Assembly: GCF_025370935.1 (NCBI RefSeq)
Contig: NC_133481.1
Coordinates: 5,042,694 to 5,106,693 of the forward strand
DNA: 64,000 bases
Reading direction: 5' to 3'
Source: Choristoneura fumiferana
Taxonomy: Eukaryota; Arthropoda; Insecta; Lepidoptera; Tortricidae
Shown: piece by piece, positions 12,701 through 24,700 of the stretch
Layout of the letters: each line of letters opens with the position of its first letter
Position numbering within the stretch: the first letter of the stretch is position 1
Program-made: the position numbers and the translations under genes
The notes under the pieces: model-generated
What the model was told of the DNA's origin: nothing
The model's database searches: none
Seen by the model: only the letters and a program-made list of their open reading frames with translations

Positions 12701-15700
12701 GCGTTAAACATTTTCGCAGACGAGCTCGCGGGTAATAGCTAGTTTTTCTTAAACGTTGGTACCGGCAAACTAAAGCATGCGCTTTTCGTTAAATCAATTA
12801 TGTTCTTACTCTTACAACGAAACGGAGTAGCGTGCTCTAGACCGTACCACGCAGGGATTTCTCTGAAACATATAGCTACATCATTTGCTGTAAAAGTCTG
12901 GGTACTAAACGGAATTCGTTTTTCCCTTTTGTACGGCATTCAATAACACCCCTCCCCCTCTTTATGCCGTCGTCGATCCCCAAAACGTCACGACCTCTTT
13001 ATCTGACAAATCACGCCAACGAACTCATAATTTGTTAGCAAGCCTCCCGCTTCATGGTAATCAGAGAGTATCGTGACTTTCGCCAAGCCTGAAATAGCAA
13101 TCCGGGTCACGCTACCTTTTAACCAAAGGTAAGCAAGTGCAGTAATCCAGTAGTCGCCTCTTGCCTGCCGCGGCAAAGCGTCTTCCTGCCCTATTATACC
13201 AACTCCACACTATGGCATTTTGTAAGTCGTTACCATAATTACAGTGGCTACTGTTAGTTAATTCGAGCCGCACCTCGTTATGAATTATTTATCATTAGAG
13301 TAAACTTCTACAGATGGATGCAGACGTTGGGAATGACGTGATTACTACCTTGAGAAGCGATCTCGCTGGACTCCAATACAAACGAGATAAATTACTGTCT
13401 GAAGTAAGTATCGAATCGAAGCCTACTAATAGCGTCAAGGTAAATTCCTTAGTAATAACCTTTTTGTTTTAATATTACAGACAAGTGATCTAAAGAACCA
13501 AATGCTGTCGCGAGATCAAAGAATATTAGAGCAGCAGGTTGAAATCGACCACCTGCGCGAACAAAATGCCAGGCAGAACGCAATTATATCTTCGCTTAGG
13601 AAGAAGATACAAGACCTCGAAGAAGTCCAGCGCAACCTTCAAGCAGCTCACGGCAGAAGCGACATGACAGTGCAGACATTGCAACGGGACAACCGCTACA
13701 ACGAAGACAAAATTAAGGACTTGGAGAAGAAACTGCGCTCTCTCGAATTGGAGTGCCACAATGAAGAACAACAAAAAGAAAACGCGCGTTGCCAATTCCA
13801 TGATCTAGTGCGACGTCTGTCAGCCGCCTTAGATGCTGAGTTTTGTGACACCACTCATACGCATTCCCCTGAAAGCCTCATTATAAAAGCAGCTGAATTG
13901 GTGCAAGAAATCACAAGACTCAAAAACAAATGCATGAACACGACAGAAAACTTGTCGAGCGTAGAGCAAGACTTTAGAAGCTGTAGAGATGCTTTGGAGA
14001 GAGCGAACGCTGACAAAGATATGTTGCAGAGGCAGGTTTCCTCCCAGCTCCTCGACCTGGAGAGGCTCAGGCAGGAAAAAGAGTCCCTGGCAGTGTCGAA
14101 CAGGGTCTTGGAGCGGGAGCTGCACGAATCTAGGGAGAAGCTGTCACACTGCTCGAAGAACCTAAGCGTTGTAACAGACAACGTCAACCAGAACGAATCA
14201 ATGATCGTACAACTGAAGGGTGTCTATTTTGTATTTTGAACTTTAGTAGTACCGAAGTATGATTTGATTATTTAAAACAGTGTTTTTCAACCTTTTTCAT
14301 GACACGACACGACCCCTTTTGTATGAAGAAATATTTCCCCCGTTGTTTTTTTCATGCATTTTCTTTTGTGACAAATATAAGGAGTTAACTAACATTTTCT
14401 TTATAAATATTTTTAAACTTTTTGTATTTTTTACTGAAGTAGTTTTCCCAGCAACTAATATGGCCTCGGCGACCCTGCGAAAGAGGCTTCGCAGCCCCCA
14501 GGTTGAAAAACACTGATTTAAATCGTGAAAATAACTTAAACACTAACTGAATACCTTTGCGATTTCCAGAGGACCTCAGGCATCGAGATGAAAAGTATCA
14601 AAGATTGCAGACGGAGTTCCGCAATACTATGGAGTCCATAGCGATTCTTTTAAGTTTACCAACGCGATTCGTCGAAGCGCATGAAAGTACCATCAAGGAC
14701 AGAATTCGAGAAATACTAAGCGACAATAAAGACAAAACCGTTGTACGTATTAGAGACGGCCTCTATTCGTACCTATTTTAGCGTCCCGTACCACAGTTGG
14801 CAAAAGTGGAACCCTTGTTGGATCAGTTTGTTGTCTGACTGTCTGTCCGTCCGTTTGTCAAGACCCTTTTACTCAGGAACACGTAGAAGCTGAAATTAAT
14901 ATAAAATACTTGAATATAGATTTCCAAATCGCCCTCAGGTCATTAATTATTTTATAAACATTGCAACCATTTATTTTTAAATAAGCAAGACAAGTTCCAT
15001 GGGCTATTAAGTGTTGCCACTTTACGTGTAGGTAAATATATTTACCAAATTTCTCCTTTTTTTAACCTCCGACGCAAAAAGAGGGGTGTTATAAGTTTGA
15101 CGCCATAATATGTCTGTATGTCTGTCAGTCTTGTCTGTCTATCTGTCTGTAGTATTTTGATCGAACTTTGAAATAACAATTTCGGCTTTTTCATCTTTTC
15201 ATTGTAGGTAGGTACTCGTATGTCTAATCTTGTTTCTGATATCCTGACAATCGTTCGAAGGGTACTTAATTGGAAGAGATCCCTTTAAGGTTCGCCTTTG
15301 TAGATCTTTTATTTGGTTATCTGTCAATTTCGAGTGTTTTTTTGTACGTACAATAAAAAGTTAGTTTTACAATACAATAGAACAGAACGTCGGGGTTTTT
15401 TCAACTATTTTAAGTTGATTGGGTTATTCATTCTGTCTATTCCTTAACCAGCAAATAGAAGCACTCCGCGAGAAGCTCGGCATGGAGTCTCAGCAGCTGA
15501 GCCGCACGGCGCACGCGCACGACTCCGCCGCCAGCCGCGTGCGCATCCTGGAGGATGAACGGAGCATGCTGGAGGGGAAACTGCACAAGCTGGAGGCGGA
15601 ACTCGCCACCGTCGAGCTGAGCAGAGACAGTCTACGGAAGGACAAAGCTAACGTGAGTGATATGCTAAGACCTAAGACTAAGGGGCTGTTTCACCATCTA

Positions 15701-18700
15701 CTGATTAATGTTAAGTGACGGTTAAATGTGATGCCGTCTCTATTCGAACAAAACAAATAGAGACGGCATCACATTTAACCGTCACTTAACACTAATCAAT
15801 GGATGGTGAAACAGCCCCTTAGACATTGATAGCTGTTGAAAGCTTGTTGCCTTTAGCAGGCAAGCTGCACTAGCTTGAGGCAGAACTTGGGTCTTGAAGC
15901 TGGGCAGAGACAATCTGCGGAGGAGGCTATCGACAGAAATATTTGCTAAGACAGACTAGTTCCACAAGCGTTTCAACCGCTATCAGTTTTCTGTCGCATA
16001 TATTGAAGAAACAGCCGTTACCTGTGACTCCATCCGCGTAGAATACAGTTTACACTATCCCGCGAGAACTGGAATTTTCCGGGATAAAAACTATCCTAAT
16101 ATGTCCTTCCCCGGGACGCAAACTATCTGTATACCGAACTTCATCTAAATTGGTGCAGCGGTTTAGACGTGATGAAGTAACAAACAAACGAACAGACTTA
16201 CAAACTTTCGCATTTATTAGTGGGATGAGAGATCGTAAGCAAGAAATTTTAATAAATTTTTAATTTACCACATGCATATATCTATTTATAAAATCCTTCC
16301 ATTCTACCTGATTCATTTCTACAGAAGCGACAGGAAACGAATAGCGGTTGAAATGCTCGTAGAACTAACCATTGCTAGCTTGTTGGAACGTATGTATACA
16401 TGCTGAAGGCAAGCTACCTACACAAGCTTGAGGCAGAACTTCGTCCTTGAAGTTGAGCAGAGACAGTCTGCGGAAGCTAAAGCCGTGGTGGCCTAGTGGT
16501 TTGACCTATCGCCTCTCAAGCAGAGGGTCGTGCGTGGGTTCAAACCCCGGCTCGCACCTCTTGAGTTTTTCGAAATTCATGTGCGGAATTACATTTGATA
16601 TTTATCACGAGCTTTGCGGTGAAGTAAAACATCGTGAGGAAACGTGAACAAACCTGCGAAGCAATTCAATGATGCGTGTGAAGTTCCCAATCCGCACTGG
16701 GCCCGCGTGGGAACTATGGCCCAAGCCCTCTTGTTCTGAGAGGAGGCCTGTGCCCAGTAGTGGGACGTATATAGGCTGGGATGGAGTCTGCGGAAGAACA
16801 AGGCTAACGCAAGTAACAGATGCTAAGTCATTGTAGCTAGTTGGAGCACTTGCAAGCTGCTTAAGCTGCGGCCGTGTCTAACGTGCTGACGTCGCGATTG
16901 GATCCACCATTTCTTTCTACCCTCGTCTTATGCCGTGAGACCGAAAGAAGTGGTGACAATCACGGATGAAAATGATTGTAATTGCAAGTGTGTTAGACAC
17001 ACGTCAGACAATAGACCTCTGGAGGCCGAACTCGCCGCGTGGAGTCTGATTCGTGCAGTCTGTTTGCAGATGAACAAGGCCATATAGATGCATGTTATCC
17101 AATAATGTAGAACACACAATAAAGTAGACGGAGTAGCGCATTCACTTGAGAATTGTATTTTTTTTACGTCAAAAACGGATTAATGGATAATAATATTAAT
17201 ATATTAATGAATCGTTTATTTGTATAACTTAGGTAAGTTACAGAGATTTTTAAGATTTTCGGATCTTCCATAATAATAATTAATATATATTCAATAATAA
17301 TATTACATAGGTATTTCATTTAAGAAAGTAAAACCAATGCCATCGTCCACTTTGTGTTTTATCACGGCAATTACAGTTACAAATGAATGTCGTTCGTATT
17401 AATTTTTCTCGAGGAAAAAACCCTACAGTCCAAATAGGGGCTGTGAATGACATCGATATCTTCTTCGCATAAACGATTCACCTATATAACCGCTTCCTTT
17501 TAAATTAAGAGTCTCCGATTATGATATGACGTAGGTTGTTAATACGGAAATCGCCAAGGCAATATTTTTTTGTTCATAAATCACTTTATTGTTACAGTTT
17601 GTAGCATTCCTCGAGCGTCTGGGCAGAACACTAAATATGGATGAACTGACCCAGGACATCGGCATTGAGCTGCACACGGACTCCATTATGCACCGAGCCG
17701 AGCAACTGGCACGCCTGGAGAGCGACAAAATCGTTGACAAGGTCGGCTACTGAAATTTTTACGATTTTATGCTCGTACGCAATCGTGTGTCGGTATTTAA
17801 TATACTCGTACTTATAAATATCTTCTACACTAAATAATTAAACAAAACTGATACCATCTGATGTTTTGAATGACTCAGGCGCCACCTTAACTCGCTGCCC
17901 TCAAACTTTTCAAAATATCTAAGTATCTTCATGACCTGACCTGAGGTGGTTCTCTGCCTTTTCCCAACTCACGATTCCCAAATGTTTCATTTGCCAAACT
18001 ATTTCATTTCCCAACTCACGATTTTCTATGAAACCATGTTTTTTTCGAAACTTTCATAAAACAAACCTAACCACTGTATCCTATAAAAGCATAAAGGATA
18101 CACTGAGAATATTTTTTGGTTTCTGAGAAAATTGAGAGTTGGGAAATGAAACATTTGGCAAACAATAATTCTGCAAAAAGGCAGAACTCGTCTGAGGGTT
18201 AATTGTCTCAGTCATAATCGTTTTGACCACTTTTTCCCCGTGTATAGGATGAGGGTAGAAAGAGATGGTGAATATGATTGCGAGCACTCGCGCGTTAGAC
18301 AATACGGCTTCTGACTTGATATGTTGAGTAACAAAGTATCTGTTTTGTGTAGATGCTATATTACGGATACTATGGAACGCTGCCGCGTCTACGAAGGGAA
18401 AGGTCTTTCCATGATTTGCCTTACCTTAAAGAAGTAAGATTCGATACATTCCCATTAGGCATGGCATTCCCTAAATATGTAGGCATTGTAATGAACTAGC
18501 AATCAAATACCCCTCACTTAACGATATTACGATAATGTAACCCATAGTCATCCATGCACAGTAAGAAGCACCGCAAGAATTCACGCCATTTCAGTATACT
18601 CTCCATAATGTTAGCGTAGATTCAGCCATATACTTCTAAATTCAACGTAGCAACAACAAAACCATCAAGCCAAATATCTAGTTAACCTAATGAGCTATAA

Positions 18701-21700
18701 GTGCATTGTGAGCGTGCACATTGCAACCTTTTATCTATGACACTACAATGCCATCTCATTGTAACATTCAGATTCACTCACGCCCCATTTAATATTTCAC
18801 TCTTTGAAGTAATTAGGCATTAAGTACATCGTGACTGTCTGTGCCGTGGCTGTTGCAGACCGCGGTGGTGTACCAGTTGCAACGACGCATCAGGATCCTA
18901 CGGGAGCAGATACAGAGGAAAGACTTGCATCTGGACTTGCTTAGACGCAAACTGAGCGTACAGGTAGGTATCTACCGTAATGATTTGTTTCTATCAGCAG
19001 TAAGTTTCCTTAACAAAATCTAAAATTTAACAGGTTCCTGTCCCATGAGGCAAATGTGCCTCATGACCAGTGATTTACATCAAAATGCAGTTGTTTTTTC
19101 GATAAATAATAATTTTTATTACGTATAATATTAAGTATATTATTTTTATTCTTGAACCACATTTAGATAACCAATGAAAATTGCAATGGGGAATTTAGAT
19201 TGGGGATATTACATTACTTGATCATTACTATGGGGACGTGACAAAAGAACGCAGCACATTGCTTCGGGACAGGGAACCTGTTAAAAAATCCCAGTTTTCA
19301 TTTTGAAATAAGTATCTGTTAAAAACTTCATTTTTGATACGAGATTATTGGCTGATTATTCTTTTTGTTGACTGAACTTGCATTGTCATCCAAGTTACAG
19401 TCAAGTTCATAAACTTGTGAGCAAAAATTTGATCAAAAATATCTGAACACGCTTCTACGCCGTTAACAATAAAGTCGTGTTCAGATATTTTTCATCAAAT
19501 TTTTTCTCACAAGTTTATGAACTCGACAGTACATAATGTAGTTAGGTAGGTATACCAAATTTCAAGTCACTCCGACCACCGGAAGTGGATCAAAATGGAT
19601 TAGCAAGATTTGACCCAACAACAACAATAACCAGGGCAAGTTAAGTAAATAAAAGCTTGTAAAAACCTTAATGATGTTAGATAACATCAGTCATGTCTAG
19701 CTAGACCCATGGCGTCAACGAATTGGCTGACATTATGAGGTTAAGTTTTTTAAGATTGTTTTTTTGATGTAGGTAGTTTGCCAAGATAGAAGGACAAAGG
19801 TGCATAGCACAGGCACACACCAAAACAATTATATCAAGCTCACGCTCATCTTCCCCCAGATTATGAGTTATGAATACCTAATGGACGCATAATTCAATAG
19901 AACCGCTATTTGATAAATTAAACTTCTTATGAGCACATCTATTGCCTACTCGTGCGGACTGGCGCCAGGCGCACAAAACTGCACGCGTGGCAAAAAAACG
20001 CAATGCCTTTTTTGCTTAAAAATGGTTCAGTGGCACAGGAAACTTCACAACTGTTTTGTGTGATTCTAATTTCCGCTTCGACGCGTCACGATCACGATCA
20101 AAAGTTCAGCTAATGGTTACCGATCGAAAAACCAACTCGCGTTGATGCAGTAGTTTATATGTTTCAATTAATTGACCATTTGCATGGGCCTCGCCGCCGG
20201 CCATAACTTTTGGACACTTCCCGAGTATTATTTATTTAGATGCAATAAAAATATGATTAATACCTTTATGATTACAATTACCGATCGGTATTTGGCAAAG
20301 TTATAGGCATGATTGTTGGGTGGTTGGTATTTGTATCGCTACAAGTTATAAGTAGGTATAAATTATCTTGAAGTTGATTACGACGAGCAAAAAATAATGG
20401 CCACTTTGTATTAAAATTCCACAATTTAGTGACCCAGTTTTTGTTTTTCACTAGATTTCAAAGGTCATAAGGTCATTATTATTTAAATACCTAGGTACAA
20501 ACATCGATTACATTACCTAGGTATTTTCTTTTGGCCGATATTTCCGCTGAAATTCTGGTAAATAAACAGATTTTAATTTGTATTTGAAATACTGGAATTG
20601 AAACACGTAACCACTAGGTAAATGAAAAGTACAAAATCTTAAATCAGACAACACACAGCAGACATTAAGATCATATCAGAGAAACATTAAGATCTGAAAA
20701 GGCTCTGTCACGTCTACTGTGTCTACGCAGGAAGAGTCTTCGCGCGTGCGCGCCGTGCTGCAAGCGGAGCGCGACGAGGCAGCGGCGCGCAGCAAAAAGC
20801 TGGCGCGGCAGTGCGACAAGCTGTCGGCGCAGCTGGCCGATGCGCGCGCGCAGCTAAGGGAACTGCACGCGCAGGTCGCCGACGCCGCAGAGTACAAGGT
20901 GACTGCAGCCGCAGCAAGCAGCCGCGTCTCGGCAGTTTAAAAAAGAAAGTCGATCAGATTGTCGCCGTAGATAAAAATTTAAACCGTTTACCACTGATTG
21001 ATTAAATATAAAGTTTAAAACATGAAATACCAGATGTATAATTTGATAAATAAATACAAGCAAAATTTCGTTTTTACGTAATCGTATCTAGTTTGCAGGT
21101 GGTAGGACCTTGTGCAAGGTCCGCCCGGATTGCTACCACCATCTTGCTCGCTAATCCTGCCATCAAGCAGCAGTGCTTGCACTGTTGTGTTTCGGCGTGG
21201 AGAATAAGACAGCCGGTGAAATTACTGGCACTTGAGGTATCCCATCTTGGGCCTCTAGGTTGGCAACGCATCTGCAATACCCCTGGTGTTGCTGATGTTT
21301 ATGGGCGGTGGTGATTCTCTTACCATCAGGAGACCCACTTGCTCGTTCTCTATCCAGTCGAATAAAAAAAAAGTTATTTATTTGTAAAGCGGATTTACAT
21401 GCATGAATAATGTAATACAAGGTTAAGGTATTTTCCTTTACATTACTCGCCATGATCTCATTTCATTTATTACATCTTGATTTATCGATTCGATTAAAGG
21501 ACAAGAAGGTATGTGTATCATCAGGATACACCGAGGACACCGAGGCCATTTTAATTAAACGGATATTGTTTGCTGATTGCTATAGAATTTATATTCTGTG
21601 AACGTACCGTCGTCGGAACTTAAGACACTTTATTGGGTCTCTTTATGGGGTGAAGCGATGGTTAGCTATCCCTCCCTACCACATTCGCTTAAGATGCGGG

Positions 21701-24700
21701 CTGCCAGTCATAGCAATGTCTGCTAGAAGTGCCTTAGAGTTTTGATGATCGGTCAGTCAGTCAGTGAGTGAGTGACAAAATTAAGAAACTTTGACTGGTT
21801 ATAATTCTTAAACTACTAGTATTATACTAATAGTATTATACCGTGTTTATACAATGCCTGCTTGGTTACTGAAAACTCAGGCTTCTAGTTTTATCCACAA
21901 CGAAGTTATAGAGGGGTCGAAAATGGCCTGAACTGTTTCGAGAAAAGGATGGTACTGCCGTGCCCCCAGATTTGAAATTCTAACATTCTACGCTTTTGAA
22001 TAATTATGTTAAACATTGGTCTACTTGACATCAATGTTTCCAATAACGAATTAAAGGGTCATGATCTGAGGCCGTATTGTCTAATAACTAATAGCCAACC
22101 ACCATCACATTCCACTGTCATCCTATAATAAAAAGATTTGTGATTTCGAGTCCGTTAGACAATATGGTCTTAGGGCAGGGTTTCTTAAAGTGGGGTCCGA
22201 GGACCCCTTAGGGTCCGTAGCATGTGTGTCAGGGGTCCACAGTAGGTCAGTCCATAGATGAGAGTAGGTATGTATAAAGGGTCAGTTTGTAAACCAATTT
22301 ACTAGGAAATTTCCAAAAAAAAATTTTGACAGGGGTCCGTGGAATTGTTTAAATTGTTAAAGTGGTCTGTGACTGCAAACAGCTTAAGAAACCCTGCCTT
22401 AGGGCCAGTACATACGGACTGCATTCCAATTGCAACGTAACCGCAACTGCCGACTTGCACGTACATTTCAAATGCAGATGAAAAATGTATGGGCAGTTGG
22501 CAGTTGCGGTTACGTTGCAGTTAGATTGCAGTCCGTCTGTACTGGCCTTTAGGTTCTATCTAGTTTGTTATGATTTCCAAAATTAGATTTTCTAACAAAT
22601 CCATCTTTTTCTATTATTTTATGAATAAATTCGTAGATAACATCATTGGAAAGGGCACGCAAAATCGAAGAGCTCCAAAAGAAGCTGGAGGAAGCAGAGC
22701 TGCTACGCGCCCGGTATAACCGCAAGGTTATCGTCCTCAAAGACCAGGTAACTCCAATTTTAATGCTTTATAAACAAAAACGTGCATATTTGAGGTAAAA
22801 ATAGTCGATTTACATATACCCAATTTGCTGCATTGTGCATGGTATGGTTAATCCCGATCACGTGTACAATAAAGTATTTAGGGATCTTCAAAAAACGAAC
22901 ATACTCGTAATGTACTTTTTCCTCATGGAGCTAATACCCATAATTCTACTATTTCTACTTATGTTATGGCTGGGTCCACGAAACGGTGATTGCTTTCTTT
23001 GCCCTGAGGCGATCCTGCTCGTTTGTACCTTATCTATTCTGTTTATTATAAAAATATAATAAACGCGCCTATCAATCTCCCAAAGGGCCGGCAATGGCGG
23101 CTTAGCACCTGTGATACCCCTCGTGTTGCACACCTGTCTGTGGGCGGCGGTGATTGCTTCCCATCATGTTTAATTCCTTTAGGTCCGCAACACCGGGGAG
23201 ACCTTCGAGCAGGAGCGGACCTCCAGCGAGCACCAGATAGCCATGCTGAGGGATGACCTCGCGCGTAGCAAGGAGGCGCTCGCAGAGTGCCACAGGAGGG
23301 AGGCACAGCTCACCAGCTTTAGGTGAGGCGTCTATAAACCTCTTATTTTTTACTCGAAGGTCCGTCGTCGAGGTACAATGGGCTGGTATATTTTGTAATG
23401 TACTTCGTTTTCCTTGTTTTAAGTTAAGTGTGCTAACCTTACTGCTCAGCATATCGAAAATACAAACAGACATGGATGCACAGAAAAACCAGAAAAAGAG
23501 ACCAGCGCTGGGAATCGAACCCAGGTCCGAGAGCGGAACATAGATGTCACTAGTGCTGCTGCATAAGTAGCGTAGTAGAAATAAGCAACCTGAGATATGT
23601 ATGCATAGGAAAAATTCGTGTCTAGATTCCTGTCCAGCGGTGGTGTAGGGGTACGTTATAGCACGCAGCACGGATTGCTGAGGACCTGGGTTCGATTCCC
23701 AGCGCTGGTCTCTTTTTCTGGTTTTTCTGTGCATCCATGTCTCAGTTTGTATTTTCGATATGGTTTCACGGGATACTCGTAAAAGTAACAAATTTGGAGT
23801 TGAAATAAAAAATACAAAAATACTCCAAAAAAACAATCTTACTGCTCAGTTTTTATCCCCCGACGCAAAAAGAGGGGTGTTATAAGTTTGACCACTATGT
23901 GTGTCTGTGTGTCTGTGTTTCTGTGTGTCTGCCTGTGGCACCGTAGCTCTTAAACAGGTGGACCGATTTGAATGCTGTTTTTTTTTATTTGAAAGCAGGT
24001 TTTCCAGCGATGGATCTTAGACATGTTTTATCAAAATCGGTTCAGCCGTTTCGAGATTATAAGCTCTTTTGTTCGCTGCGGTAGGAATCTTTGACGCATA
24101 ATGGTATTTACTTTACTTTCAAACATATATGTGGGACCTAAAATTTGAATCAGCTATGTATGCTATATAATTATGCAAGATTATGGAATTCTCGGTCTGA
24201 TGCTGCAGCCAGGATATCCAGAACACTAGTAGGTACACTCTTGATAACACCATAGCAGATATATCGTGTTTGGATTCGTTTCGATCAGTATTTAATTCTA
24301 CATACAATGCAGTGGTGGCAACCGACGAGCTGATGCTGCAGCCAGGATATCCAGCACACCAGTATACTCTTGAAAAAATAATAGCAGATATGTCGTGTTT
24401 GATTAATTTTGATCAGTATTTGATTCTACATACAATGCAGTGGGAACACGATGAGCTGATGCTGCAGCCAGGATATCCAACACACTAGTAAACTTTTAAA
24501 AAAATAATATACCAAAGTTTATTTGCTTCGCATTCTCAGCAATGATGGTCTTTCCGAACGCAAGCGCTTCAGTGCGTACGAGTACCTATGTAGGCATCTG
24601 CCTGCCAAGACTTGTAAAGTTTGATAGAGTTTTTTGTTAGATAATGGTTGTTAATTAGATTACATTACCTACGGACTTTCTATATAGGTCTTCTTTTTAT

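Noticed and set aside
23102..23836. 244-codon minus-strand frame
   Set aside because: It runs through SINE copies and antisense to the CCDC170-like exon at 23183-23322; no protein-like content.
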